Below are positions 42,727 through 50,953 of a stretch of 64,000 nt of DNA, piece by piece. This DNA is from CBDAPI01 sp965248635 (lineage in GTDB: Bacteria > Acidobacteriota > UBA6911 > RPQK01 > CBDAPI01): NCBI GenBank assembly GCA_965248635.1, contig OZ252114.1, positions 2,728,001-2,792,000 of the forward strand, read 5' to 3'. The notes beneath the pieces were generated by a model. That model did no database searches. It had not been told where the DNA came from and was given only the letters and a program-made list of their open reading frames with translations. Within the stretch, counting starts at the first letter, position 1. Every line of letters starts with the position of its first letter. The position numbers were made by a program, and so were the translations under genes.

Positions 42727-43698
42727 ATGTCGTCGAATACGCATCTTTTTCATATCGGAGTTGACCTGGGCGGCACCAATATGAGTGCAGCCATCGTTGA
42801 TTCCAAAAACCGGTCGATCCGAGCTGTGCGCCGCAAGACACGAGCTCATCTGGGGCATGAGTCAGTCCTGGAGCGAATCGGAGAAATGGCCACCCTCGCG
42901 CGCAAAGAAGCCGGTCTCAAGCGGAGACAGATCGCAGGGATAGGCATCGGTGTTGCCGCGGCGATCGACCTCGAGAGCGGAGTCGCCCTGGACGCGCCCA
43001 ACCTGGGATGGAAGCACCTGGAAATCCGCACGGCCCTGGAGAAGATCACTGGGTTACCAACGGCTATCGACAACGATGTCAATGTAGCTCTCTATGGCGA
43101 AGTGAAGGCGGGAGCCGCCGTCGGCTTCGAGGACGCCCTCGGAATCTGGACCGGAACCGGTGTTGGTGGAGGCCTGGTGCTGTCGGGACGTCTCTACTAT
43201 GGCCACCACTTTACTGCAGGGGAGATTGGACACACGGTGATTCTGCCGGGGACCGGCCTGGGCCGTGAGACACTGGAAGAAGTTGCCAGCCGGGGGGCAA
43301 TCGTCAGAACTCTGAGAGACCTGATTCAGTGCGGTCACGCCAGCATGATCAATGAGATGGTCGAAGGTGACTTCAATCATCTCAAGTCGAAAATACTGGC
43401 CAAGGCAGTCCTGGCGGGGGATAAACTGGCGATCCGAGTCGTCCGCGACGCGGCCCGCTTTACGGGTATCGTCGCCGCCAATTTCGTCACCGTGCTCAGT
43501 CTGCCCTGTGTGGTTCTGGGCGGCGGCTTACCTACGGAGCTGGGACCGGCCTGGGCAGAGTGGGTTCGGGAATCGATAGTCGAACACGTCTGGCCCGATA
43601 AGCTCAGGAAGGTGAAGGTTGTCGTGACGAAGCTTGGAGACGATTCCGGAACCATTGGAGCTGCGATCGTCGCCCGAGAACGCCTTGTGAAAGGGTGA
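42727..43698 (+). CDS. ROK-family sugar kinase (glucokinase-like)
   Basis: The 323-residue protein has the ATP phosphate motif IGVDLGGTNMSAA, the sugar-site motif TAIDNDVNVALYGE with the catalytic Asp and GIWTGTGVGGGLVL. The zinc-binding Cys cluster found in many ROK proteins is absent. It resembles bacterial glucokinases of the ROK class. The gene stands alone and is flanked by word-repeat arrays. The start is well fixed because the domain begins within 15 residues. Confidence 0.9.
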   Translation: MSSNTHLFHIGVDLGGTNMSAAIVDSKNRSIRAVRRKTRAHLGHESVLERIGEMATLARKEAGLKRRQIAGIGIGVAAAIDLESGVALDAPNLGWKHLEIRTALEKITGLPTAIDNDVNVALYGEVKAGAAVGFEDALGIWTGTGVGGGLVLSGRLYYGHHFTAGEIGHTVILPGTGLGRETLEEVASRGAIVRTLRDLIQCGHASMINEMVEGDFNHLKSKILAKAVLAGDKLAIRVVRDAARFTGIVAANFVTVLSLPCVVLGGGLPTELGPAWAEWVRESIVEHVWPDKLRKVKVVVTKLGDDSGTIGAAIVARERLVKG

Positions 43699-43705
43699 GC
43701 GCAGG

Positions 43706-43728
43706 AAACTCGGAACCCGGAACTCTCC
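43706..43728. repeat. Short word-repeat array
   Basis: ggaaactcggaacccggaactct, period 7, between two convergent genes. Confidence 0.65.
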
Positions 43729-43729
43729 C

Positions 43730-44344
43730 TCAGGCCGAGCCGGTGAGTTTGAGCAGGACAAAGACCAGAACGCCCGTGATGGACATGTACAGCCAGGCGG
43801 GAAATGTATAGCGGGCCAGCTTCCGATGAACTGAGAATTGACCCGTAAATGCGAGGTACAGAGTGGCGAGGATGAGGGGCAGCGTTAGGGCAGCCACCAG
43901 AATGTGAGTCCCGAGCATCCCGAAATAGAAGGCTTTGAGCCACCAGATACCCAGGAACGGTGTGTTCCCATGCAGAACATGGTGAAAGATGTAACTGATG
44001 AGAAACACCACGGTGAAGAAACATCCACTCAGGACAAAACGCATGTGAACCCGAGGTCGACGACGACGGATGGCTCGGACACCCAGAATCACACAGGTGG
44101 CACTCAGAGCGTTCAGCAGAGCATTCAGGGCCGGCAGAAAAAGAAATCGGTCGTCGAACTCAACCAGGGGTTCCTTGACGTAGAGAATCCATAGAAGGAA
44201 CGCAATAACACAGAGACTGATCAGAACGATCAGGCTCAGAACGGACCGGCTCAAACCGTTGCTGGGAAACGCCTTCTCCTCCTCCTGGTCCAGATTTAGG
44301 GATCCCGGCATTTCTTGTGCTGTCCTCCGGCTGAATTGTCTCAC
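43730..44344 (-). CDS. DUF420 membrane protein
   Basis: The 204-residue protein has about five membrane helices and the family residues LFLPALNALLNA, HMRFVL, FHHVLHG and VHRKLARYTFP. DUF420 proteins (YozB type) are usually encoded with haem-copper oxidase genes and may help their assembly, but no oxidase gene is in this window. An internal ATG at 44311 is a possible start, since the first 11 residues are polar. It is divergent from the gene at 44396. Confidence 0.83.
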   Translation of the reverse strand: MRQFSRRTAQEMPGSLNLDQEEEKAFPSNGLSRSVLSLIVLISLCVIAFLLWILYVKEPLVEFDDRFLFLPALNALLNALSATCVILGVRAIRRRRPRVHMRFVLSGCFFTVVFLISYIFHHVLHGNTPFLGIWWLKAFYFGMLGTHILVAALTLPLILATLYLAFTGQFSVHRKLARYTFPAWLYMSITGVLVFVLLKLTGSA

Positions 44345-44383
44345 ATACCAGGACTGTTTTCCCGCCGGTACGAAGTTTCACGG

Positions 44384-44389
44384 TACAAT
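44384..44389 (+). promoter_or_regulatory. Candidate -10 box
   Basis: TACAAT 6 bases before the ATG at 44396, in the 51-bp divergent gap with the DUF420 gene. Another case of a box directly at the start codon. Confidence 0.4.
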
Positions 44390-44395
44390 AGCGGC

Positions 44396-44965
44396 ATGAA
44401 GAACAAGGTAGCTCTGCTCTTCCTTTTGGGGGTTAGCTCCACCTTCCTTTGTGGACAGAGCATTGAGCTGCGAGCCAGATCGATTCCGAAAGGCGATCTG
44501 CCGCTTGGCTTTCCGGTGCAGGTCCTGGATGCGGGCTTCGCCGTCATTGACGTGACTGTGGGCAATACTGGAGAGGCCCCGATTCAGGTCGCACCCGATC
44601 TGGTCCAGGCCTGGTCGCCCAAGAAGAAGAAACTTGCCCAGGTGCCGTCGACCAAGATTCTCCCCAAGCTGGTGAAGTTCTATCGGGCGGGCAGCACCGG
44701 GATTGGCGGTGAGGTCTATGCCGGTGGTCCGGCCACGGCTCGCCCCAGCGCTCCTGCAGGGAATCCGAACGCCAGCAACAGTAGTTACTCCGTTATCATC
44801 ACAGAGCAGCTCAGGCTGGTTCTGGACGGGTATCGATTGAAGCAGGGAGCCCTGCAGCCGGGCGAATCGATCCAGGGTTTCATCTATGTGAAGTCGAAGC
44901 ACTGGGGCCCGAAACTGGCCGGCGGGAAAGTCGCACTGGGCGACGCGACGGCGGAGATTGAATAG
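44396..44965 (+). CDS. Secreted protein of unknown function
   Basis: The 189-residue protein has a signal peptide (MKNKVALLFLLGVSS, cleavage near FLCGQS). The mature part has the look of a beta-sandwich: IDVTVGNTGEAPIQVAP, then a linker rich in Gly, Pro, Ala and Asn (about residues 100-130). A late segment reads LQPGESIQGFIYV, which resembles domains that cap surface or secreted proteins. No enzymatic residues are apparent. The ATG has no ribosome site but a -10-like box 6 bases upstream. Confidence 0.65.
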   Translation: MKNKVALLFLLGVSSTFLCGQSIELRARSIPKGDLPLGFPVQVLDAGFAVIDVTVGNTGEAPIQVAPDLVQAWSPKKKKLAQVPSTKILPKLVKFYRAGSTGIGGEVYAGGPATARPSAPAGNPNASNSSYSVIITEQLRLVLDGYRLKQGALQPGESIQGFIYVKSKHWGPKLAGGKVALGDATAEIE

Positions 44966-45285
44966 GTTCTGGGTTCTGAGTTCTGGGTTGTGGGCCAGTT
45001 CACCGAGCACTCCTCAGAACCCGAACGCCAGCGAGGGCTGAGCAGTGGCCGCGGCCTGGCGACCGCGGTTCTGTTGATCACGTCTCCAGCTCCTGCCAAG
45101 AACTGATCGATCAGGCGGCTCCGCAGGCTTTGGTTCTCACTCATGGCCAGTCAATGATCGCTGCTTCCCTCAGGGACGAGCATCGGAATTGAGCAGAAAC
45201 GCTACCATTCCCACCGGGACTTGGCAACCGGATGGTCAGCCCGCGGGGCCCTCTGTGCTATCCTCATCGAGCCTCGAGACTGGCT
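44966..45285. other. 320-bp intergenic stretch with a word-repeat array at its start
   Basis: The first 30 bases are ggttctg/agttctg words of period 7. The rest has no open frame I can support; a minus-strand frame from an ATG near 45144 begins MSENQSLRSRLIDQFL but soon becomes low-quality sequence and could be a gene remnant. No promoter, RNA or terminator is evident. Confidence 0.5.
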
Positions 45286-45768
45286 ATGTATTTGAAGGTA
45301 TGTCTGCTCATTCTGCTGATCTCGCCGTCTGTTCAGCAACGACGTAAGACGCCGGTTTGCGCCGTGGCTGGAGAATGGCAGCTGGACAAGGTCCGATCGC
45401 CCCACGAAGAAGCGGATGATCTGGTCTGGACGATCAAAATACGCAAACGTCAAGTGGTCTGGGCTTGGGAGGAAACGAAGGACGGAAAGATAACTCCATA
45501 TAAGTACGCCTACAAAGTGGGAGACTCTATGGGGCGCTCCAAGGATGGCAGGGTTTGGAAGCAATACGTGGAATTCGACGAGACGCGGCTGAGGGTCTGG
45601 ACGCGAATCTTTGAGGGACGACGGGACGCCCTCGTAGAATGGAGTATCCATGAGTTTGAAGTGAAGGATCACGGATACACCCTTTACCACCGGTGGACCC
45701 GGGGGGAGGACGTAGCAGCTCACAAAAAGATCCTGTACTTCAGGCCACTTGAGAAAAAGAAGGAATAG
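45286..45768 (+). CDS. Small secreted protein of unknown function
   Basis: The 160-residue protein has a hydrophobic N-terminus (MYLKVCLLILLISPS) and then a beta-rich mature part with ACVAGEW-like AVAGEWQLDKVRS and several Trp and Arg. It resembles a lipocalin-like or DUF-type beta-barrel in composition only. An earlier start at 45232 would add a non-hydrophobic leader and is less likely. It is followed 56 bases later by the ABC exporter genes; whether it is co-transcribed with them is unknown. Confidence 0.6.
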   Translation: MYLKVCLLILLISPSVQQRRKTPVCAVAGEWQLDKVRSPHEEADDLVWTIKIRKRQVVWAWEETKDGKITPYKYAYKVGDSMGRSKDGRVWKQYVEFDETRLRVWTRIFEGRRDALVEWSIHEFEVKDHGYTLYHRWTRGEDVAAHKKILYFRPLEKKKE

Positions 45769-45824
45769 GAACGAAATCACTTGGAAAGCCTATCTTCATT
45801 GATCACGTTGCCCCGGAAGGATCT

Positions 45825-46562
45825 ATGATTTCGGTGCATTCCTTGATCAAATCCTATAGTGGGTTTCAGGCCGTCAGACGGCTCTCGTTCGAGGTGGCTC
45901 CGCGGGAAATCCTGGGTTTGGTAGGACCCAATGGAGCGGGCAAGACGACAACACTGCGCTGCCTGTGCGGGATCATCCCGGCCACCGGGGGGAGTGTTCG
46001 GATCGGAGGGATCGATCTCGACCAGAACCCGATTGCCGCAAAGCAGATTCTCGCCTTTGTCCCGGACGAGCCTCATCTTTTCGAATACCTGACTGCCTGG
46101 GACCATCTCATGCTTTTCGCCAAACTCTACGGGGTCGAAGACGGCGTTGACCGGGCCGAGACCCTGCTGGAAGAGCATGGCCTTGCTGACCAGAAGTATG
46201 CTTATCCGGCCGAACTATCCCGGGGTATGAAGCAGAAACTGATCCTCGCCTGCGCTCTGCTCCATTCCCCCAGGGTGCTGGTCCTGGACGAACCCTTGAC
46301 AGGCCTTGATCCGGGTGCCATCCGAAGAACCAAGCGCATGATTCTCCGTACTGCCGAGGAGGGTGCAGCCGTGATTGTCTCCTCGCACATGCTTCACCTG
46401 GTCGAGGAAGTCTGTTCCCGAATCTTGATTCTCCAGCACGGCCAGAAGGTACTGGAGGGATCCCTCAGTCAGATCAGGCAGGCTCTTCCAGAGATAGACG
46501 AGGGAGCTGACCTCGAGGAGATCTTCATGAAGGCAACTGGGGTCGGGGACAAGAGCCAGTGA
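45825..46562 (+). CDS. ABC transporter ATP-binding protein
   Basis: The 245-residue ATPase has Walker A GPNGAGKTT (residues about 35-43), the signature LSRGMKQKL, Walker B VLVLDEPLTGLDP and the switch His in VSSHMLHLVEE. It is of the drug/lipid exporter (CcmA/NatA) subtype. GGAAGG lies a few bases before the ATG. The stop overlaps the permease start by 4 bases, so the two form one transporter. Confidence 0.93.
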   Translation: MISVHSLIKSYSGFQAVRRLSFEVAPREILGLVGPNGAGKTTTLRCLCGIIPATGGSVRIGGIDLDQNPIAAKQILAFVPDEPHLFEYLTAWDHLMLFAKLYGVEDGVDRAETLLEEHGLADQKYAYPAELSRGMKQKLILACALLHSPRVLVLDEPLTGLDPGAIRRTKRMILRTAEEGAAVIVSSHMLHLVEEVCSRILILQHGQKVLEGSLSQIRQALPEIDEGADLEEIFMKATGVGDKSQ

Positions 46563-48388
46563 TCAGCCGTCCCCTGATACGGTTGCTCACCCAGAGTTTC
46601 AGGGGACAGGTTGTCCACTTTGGCCGTATGCTCCGGCACCCGGCCTACTTGCTCGGCTGCCTGGCAGGGATCGCCTGGCTGCTCTTCTGGCTGGGACCGC
46701 TCCTGCTGAACTCGGAAAGTGTTGAGTTGGGGCTGTCCAGGCAAGTCCTAGAGACCTCGACCCGCCTTCTGCCTGCTTTGCACCTTCTGTCGAGCTTTGG
46801 CCTGGCCCTGTTGCTCAGCATCTGGTGGCTGATGCAGTGGGGGAGCCAGCCGCTGACCCTGCAGGAGTCGGAGGTTCATCTGCTGATCCCCGCTCCTCTG
46901 CCCAGACGACAGGTTCTCCAGTACGCCATCCTGAAAAACCAGCCCAGGGTCCTCTTGAGCTGTTGTCTCATGAGCTTTCTCATTGGCATCGGCAACCGAG
47001 GTTTCCTGCTGGGACTTCTGTCCTACTGGTTATTCCTGACGAACTGGGATCTTCATGCCAAAGCTCGCAATCTCTGGATCGCCCGGAACAAAGAGTTGCC
47101 GCGTGAGAGGGCCTGGATACGCCGTGTCGGTCTGGTCGGGGGCATTCTCCTCTACTGGACTCTCTTCATCTCCCTGAGTCGTAAGCTCATACTGGCTGTG
47201 CTTGACGCGGTTGGTAGTTCAGCCACTTACCTCCAGGCCGTACAGGTGGTGACTGATGCCATCTCCGAATCATGGCTGTCGGTTCTGCTGGCACCTTTTG
47301 TTGTCTTTCTGGGCCTGCACTTCACTTCCTCTGCGGTTTCCACTGTCTTTGTCTCGGGTCTTGTCGTGAATCTGCTCCTGATCGTGATTCAGAACGAATG
47401 GGTCGTAAGATCGGCGACCCGATTTGAAGAAGCCGCGCTCGAGAAAGCTCGTCGGGCCAGCCAGTTGAGAGATGGTGGTGGACGATACCGAAGTACATCG
47501 CTGCGGCGCCGACGGGACATACCCTTCCCTCTGCGGTTCGTCAACTCCCCAGAAACTGCTGTCATCTGGAAAAACCTTCTGGCCTCGACACGGATGCCAC
47601 TTCGGCGACAGGTGTTCATTGGTCTTCTTGCCGTTACGGGGCTCTATTTCGCCTTGCTGCTGCTGCCCGTCCCGGACTGGATGTATGCAGTATTCCTGGT
47701 AACAGGTCTGGTACTGTTCTTCTTTTTCCCGATGTTCGCGGGCAGCGGTTATCGCAATGATTTTCGGACCGATCTGACCAATCTCGAGCTGGTACGATCC
47801 TGGCCAACTGCATCATGGCGATTGTTTGTCGCAGAAATAGGAGGCCCCGCGGTTCAGATCGGCCTCTATTCTGCGCTGGGTTGTGGAATCACTCTGGTCA
47901 CTCAACTCGCCATCGACTCTGTGGGCGTGGAAAGAATGGTTATTTTTCCGGAGTCGTTCATGGGGGACACCTCGCTACCCCGTGTCCTGGTGCTGGCCTG
48001 GATGATGTTGGGCGCTTCGCCTTTTGTACTGTTCGCAGGGGCGATGTGTTGTGCCATACACAACCTGCTGGCTCTGAACCTTCCAGGTTGGGTTCCCCTG
48101 GGGCTGAAACGCCAGGATGCGGCTGCAAACCTGGGACAGAACCTGCTGATCACAATTGTGATCATGCTGTTGATGGCACTCGGGATCTTACCCAGCGCAC
48201 TTCTGCTTGGTGTCACATTGCAAATCCAGATGTGGTGGCTCGAGATTCCCTTCTCTTTCTGGGAAATGCCTCTGCTGGGACTGGTCGCCTCGCTTCCCAT
48301 TCTGTTCCTTCTGACTCTCATGATTGCTCTGGGCGGTTGGAGCTGGGAGAGACTGGATCCCTCGAGCGAGCTCTTCCACGCGACCTAG
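46559..48388 (+). CDS. ABC transporter permease, large membrane subunit
   Basis: The 609-residue permease has about twelve hydrophobic segments, two of them separated by a basic loop near residue 300 (ARRASQLRDGGGRYRST). It is encoded with the ATPase immediately upstream, starting with GTG at 46559. No periplasmic MacB-type domain is present. The substrate is unknown. The stop codon TAG (48386-48388) is part of the CTAG that bounds the MITE-like element of family B, so the element sits exactly at the end of the gene. Confidence 0.85.
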   Translation: MISRPLIRLLTQSFRGQVVHFGRMLRHPAYLLGCLAGIAWLLFWLGPLLLNSESVELGLSRQVLETSTRLLPALHLLSSFGLALLLSIWWLMQWGSQPLTLQESEVHLLIPAPLPRRQVLQYAILKNQPRVLLSCCLMSFLIGIGNRGFLLGLLSYWLFLTNWDLHAKARNLWIARNKELPRERAWIRRVGLVGGILLYWTLFISLSRKLILAVLDAVGSSATYLQAVQVVTDAISESWLSVLLAPFVVFLGLHFTSSAVSTVFVSGLVVNLLLIVIQNEWVVRSATRFEEAALEKARRASQLRDGGGRYRSTSLRRRRDIPFPLRFVNSPETAVIWKNLLASTRMPLRRQVFIGLLAVTGLYFALLLLPVPDWMYAVFLVTGLVLFFFFPMFAGSGYRNDFRTDLTNLELVRSWPTASWRLFVAEIGGPAVQIGLYSALGCGITLVTQLAIDSVGVERMVIFPESFMGDTSLPRVLVLAWMMLGASPFVLFAGAMCCAIHNLLALNLPGWVPLGLKRQDAAANLGQNLLITIVIMLLMALGILPSALLLGVTLQIQMWWLEIPFSFWEMPLLGLVASLPILFLLTLMIALGGWSWERLDPSSELFHAT

Positions 48389-48553
48389 TGCAGCCCGCCA
48401 TAAGTTCTGACCCAGGTTCAGGCGCCCCTCCCCGCCGCTGGCGTTGTTGCGCTCGCTCGCCATATAGCTGGATATGACTCTCTCGCGACGCCTAACCAGC
48501 GACGACGATTGACGCGCTGACCCTGGCTCAGAACTTATGGCGAGATGCACTAG
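48385..48553. mobile_element. MITE-like element, family B (complete)
   Basis: A 169-bp element with CTAG at both ends. The left arm CTAGTGCAGCCCGCCATAAG and the complement of the right arm agree closely over about 35 bases (CGCCATAAGTTCTGA-CCAGG shared). The core holds TTGTTGCGCTC and the palindrome CATAT-AGCTGG-ATATG, and it shares TCGCG and GCGACGA segments with family A. The 5' CTAG carries the TAG stop of the ABC permease gene. No transposase is encoded. Confidence 0.82.
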
Positions 48554-48656
48554 TGAGGGTTCCGAGTTTCCTCGAAGTCTAAAACGTGGCGAACACGTTC
48601 GGTATTTCCTATACTTGTCGTCGAACCATCTACTGCGATGCGGGGAGATAAGAAAG

Positions 48657-49298
48657 ATGTTCCGTTCCAGTGAAGCGACCAGACGACTGATCATGGTACC
48701 CGCCGTCATCACTCTAGTGGTGACTTTGCTTCGGCTGACAGGTGAACTGCAGGGCTGGTCCCGTGTGCTCTTTAATCCAGAGGCGGGCGGCGGGGGAGCG
48801 TTGTTCGGGATCTGGCTGCTGGTGCCTGTGTTTGGGATCTACTTTTCCGTGAAGCTGAAGAATGCAGGAAAGGGACCGGAGAGCGGCTGGAAAGTGGCTC
48901 TGTGGGCGCTGATTTCGTTAGGATTGATAGCTGTGATCATTGCGCTTAGCGTGTCGGTGATCTCGAACCGGATCATCTGGATCTTGATGCTCGGTATCCT
49001 GGTTCTTGGTGCGGCTGTCCTGCTGATGAGGAAGACCTGGCCCGCTTTGTACTCCACGCTCGTCTCCTACGGGCTGGCTGCGCGAATTCCGGTGGCAGTT
49101 GTCATGTTCTTCGCGACCATGGGTGACTGGGGAACACACTACGACGGCCCGCCCCCGGATTTCCCTGAAACAGGGCCTTTTGTAGAGTGGCTTATCTCGG
49201 GCTTGTTCCCTCAGTTGACGTTCTGGATCGCCTTCACGATCATCGTAGGCATGCTCTTCGGAGGGGTGGCCGCCGCCTTGAAGAAGACTTCCTCTTAG
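48657..49298 (+). CDS. Integral membrane protein, six predicted helices
   Basis: The 213-residue protein has about six hydrophobic segments with short loops, and a conserved-looking GDWGTHYDGPPPDFPE loop before the fifth. The ATG at 48657 has GGGGAGATAAG upstream and is preferred to an ATG 40 codons earlier that lies within the MITE-like element. No family motif is recognised. It lies alone between the family B element and an ABC-permease remnant. Confidence 0.65.
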   Translation: MFRSSEATRRLIMVPAVITLVVTLLRLTGELQGWSRVLFNPEAGGGGALFGIWLLVPVFGIYFSVKLKNAGKGPESGWKVALWALISLGLIAVIIALSVSVISNRIIWILMLGILVLGAAVLLMRKTWPALYSTLVSYGLAARIPVAVVMFFATMGDWGTHYDGPPPDFPETGPFVEWLISGLFPQLTFWIAFTIIVGMLFGGVAAALKKTSS

Positions 49299-49318
49299 CG
49301 AGAGCATCTCTTCCCGGA

Positions 49319-49339
49319 CCCCGGGCTTCCCGCCCGGGG
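49319..49339. terminator. GC-rich hairpin, possible terminator
   Basis: CCCCGGGC and GCCCGGGG form a perfect 8-bp stem with a 5-base loop, 20 bases after the stop of the membrane protein gene. No T tract follows, so intrinsic termination is not assured. Confidence 0.4.
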
Positions 49340-49383
49340 CTCTGATCATTGCCTGTCAGCCCCCCAGCCCCCATTTGGTTTCG

Positions 49384-49446
49384 GGCTTCTTTCCGGCCTT
49401 TCGTGCCTCCCGGCTGGACCCTGTTGAAGCCCTGCGGTATGAATAG
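49384..49446 (+). pseudogene. Remnant of a MacB-like permease C-terminus
   Basis: A short frame ends FPAFRASRLDPVEALRYE followed by TAG. This is the usual final segment of the duplicated orphan permeases that are especially abundant in Acidobacteriota. Nothing upstream of it remains readable, so it is a decayed scrap. It lies just before the ribbon-helix-helix gene of the opposite strand. Confidence 0.6.
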
Positions 49447-49482
49447 GGGCCGATGGATGCGCGTGACTTCCACCAGGGACTG

Positions 49483-49773
49483 CTAATTCTGATCCTGGGG
49501 GCCAGTTGCCTGGTTGCGACGGCTTCTGGCAGGCCCGGAGCCAGTCCGGTTCTCCCGGCTGCACAGGAGCCGGTCTAACTCATTTTCTTTGTCGGGCTCT
49601 GAAGCAGCAGGGTCAGCATCCGGCGAGGGGAGGCGCCCCGCCTTGCGCAGAGCGCCCCGCAAGACATACTCGATTTGAGCGTTGACACTCCGGAGTTCAT
49701 CATCCGCCCATCTTTGCAGGGCGCCCATGATTTCCGGTCTTGCCCGGAGCAGAAACGACTTCTTTCTCGCCAT
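49483..49773 (-). CDS. Arc/RHH-like DNA-binding protein
   Basis: The 96-residue protein begins MARKKSFLLRARPEIMGALQ, then ADDELRSVNAQIEYVLRGAL, which is a ribbon-helix-helix fold like small Arc/HicB-type proteins. The C-terminal 35 residues are polar and look unstructured. It lies downstream of the SPFH gene, an arrangement seen often with this type of protein, but here a 169-bp MITE-like element separates the two. It could regulate the SPFH gene or form a toxin-antitoxin partner; no toxin is visible. Confidence 0.7.
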   Translation of the reverse strand: MARKKSFLLRARPEIMGALQRWADDELRSVNAQIEYVLRGALRKAGRLPSPDADPAASEPDKENELDRLLCSRENRTGSGPARSRRNQATGPQDQN

Positions 49774-49792
49774 CCCTAGCAGCCCACCGGCT

Positions 49793-49961
49793 CTAGTAAA
49801 CTGTCCGGAAAGTTAACGCCGCTACTTCTGGCGTCTTTTCGCCGAGAGCTTTGTTGCGCTACCTCGAAAGGCTCCCGGCATTCCTGCGTCGCGCGCCTCA
49901 CTGGCGACGCTAATGAATCCATCCCGAATGAACACCGTGAACTTCCCGGACAGTACACTAG
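49793..49961. mobile_element. MITE-like element, family A, copy 3 (complete)
   Basis: A 169-bp copy of family A with CTAG at both ends. The left arm CTAGTAAACTGTCCGGAAAG pairs with the complement of the right arm, and the core TTGTTGCGCTACCTCG plus the CGTCGC/GCGACG stem are conserved. The right CTAG supplies the TAG stop of the minus-strand SPFH gene. It lies between the SPFH and RHH genes on the same transcript. Confidence 0.82.
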
Positions 49962-50824
49962 TAAAGGGAACCGGCATTGACGATGGGCTGAACATTGTGG
50001 TCGCCGCACAGCACCACCAGAAGGTTGCCGATCATGGCAGCCTTCCGTTCGTCGTCCAGATCGACCACCTTTTTTTCGGACAGTTCGTTCAGGGCCTGCT
50101 CGACCATACCGACGGCTCCTTCCACAATTTTTCGGCGAGCCGCTACTATGGCCGTGGCCTGCTGGCGCTGCAGCATCGCCTGGGCGATTTCGGGCGAGTA
50201 AGCCAGATGGCTGATTCTCGACTCCAGCACTTCAACCCCGGCCTTTCCCAGTCGCTCTTGGATCTCGACGCGAAGCCCGTCGGCAATTTCCACTGTGTGG
50301 CTGCGGAGCGACTTTTCACCCTCGTGGTGCTGGTCGTAGGGGTAGTTGGTCGCCATGTTGCGAAGGGCAGCCTCGCTCTGAATCTGAACGAAGCTTCTGA
50401 AGTCGTCGACTTCAAAGATGGCCTCGGCCGTGTCCACGACCCGCCACACCACAACGGCGGCAATTTCGACGGGGTTACCCAGGCTGTCGTTGACCTTCAG
50501 CTTTCCGCTCTCGAAGTTTCTGACTCGAAGTGACAGGGCCTTCTTGCTGTAGAAGGGATTGGCCCATTTCAACCCGGCGGTCCGGACAGTGCCCACGTAC
50601 TTACCAAAGAGCTGAAGAACCTTGCCCTGGTTGGGGTGAACCATGAAGAGCCCGCCCCACACTAGAACCACCAGCACTGCGAAAAAAAACGAGAGGACGA
50701 TGGCGAGAGCGCTCTCTCGGCGGATCGCTTCGATGACGGCCAGTACCGACAGAATCTGCAGGAAGAACGCGATGGGCAAAACTCCCAGACCGGCAATGGC
50801 TTTGATCTGCTTTTCTTGTATCAT
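49958..50824 (-). CDS. SPFH/Band-7 domain membrane protein
   Basis: The 288-residue protein has an N-terminal membrane segment pair (about residues 10-60, with LPIAFFLQILSVLAV and FFFAVLVVLVWGGLF) followed by the SPFH domain (NQGKVLQLFGKYVGT, AAVVVWRVVDTAEA). The C-terminal part is helical with ALNELSEKKVVDLDDERK. Such proteins scaffold membrane microdomains. Two TATAAT boxes and a GAGGAGG ribosome site precede it. Its TAG stop is part of the CTAG bounding the family A element at 49793-49961. Confidence 0.88.
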   Translation of the reverse strand: MIQEKQIKAIAGLGVLPIAFFLQILSVLAVIEAIRRESALAIVLSFFFAVLVVLVWGGLFMVHPNQGKVLQLFGKYVGTVRTAGLKWANPFYSKKALSLRVRNFESGKLKVNDSLGNPVEIAAVVVWRVVDTAEAIFEVDDFRSFVQIQSEAALRNMATNYPYDQHHEGEKSLRSHTVEIADGLRVEIQERLGKAGVEVLESRISHLAYSPEIAQAMLQRQQATAIVAARRKIVEGAVGMVEQALNELSEKKVVDLDDERKAAMIGNLLVVLCGDHNVQPIVNAGSLY

Positions 50825-50829
50825 TTTTA

Positions 50830-50860
50830 ACCTCCTCTTTTATATTATACTGATATTATA
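50830..50860 (-). promoter_or_regulatory. Promoter region of the SPFH gene
   Basis: On the minus strand two TATAAT hexamers (50855-50860 and 50844-50849) precede GAGGAGG at 50830-50840 and the ATG at 50824. The AT-rich stretch contrasts with the GC-rich genome. No firm -35 is seen. Confidence 0.55.
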
Positions 50861-50897
50861 CCGAAATCATTCATATATCGTATCGAGACGGATTGGT

Positions 50898-50933
50898 ATC
50901 AACACGGATTGTTGGTAATCAACACGGATTGTT
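50898..50933. repeat. Tandem 20-base repeat upstream of the SPFH promoter
   Basis: ATCAACACGGATTGTT occurs twice with a period of 20 bases, just upstream of the SPFH promoter. It could be a pair of binding sites, for instance for the RHH protein encoded downstream. Confidence 0.45.
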
Positions 50934-50953
50934 TGTGTGTGTGGCGGGCTGTA

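Noticed and set aside
44884..45144. A minus-strand gene beginning MSENQSLRSRLIDQFL
   Set aside because: It soon runs into a word array and the opposite gene and has no recognisable domain; at most a remnant.
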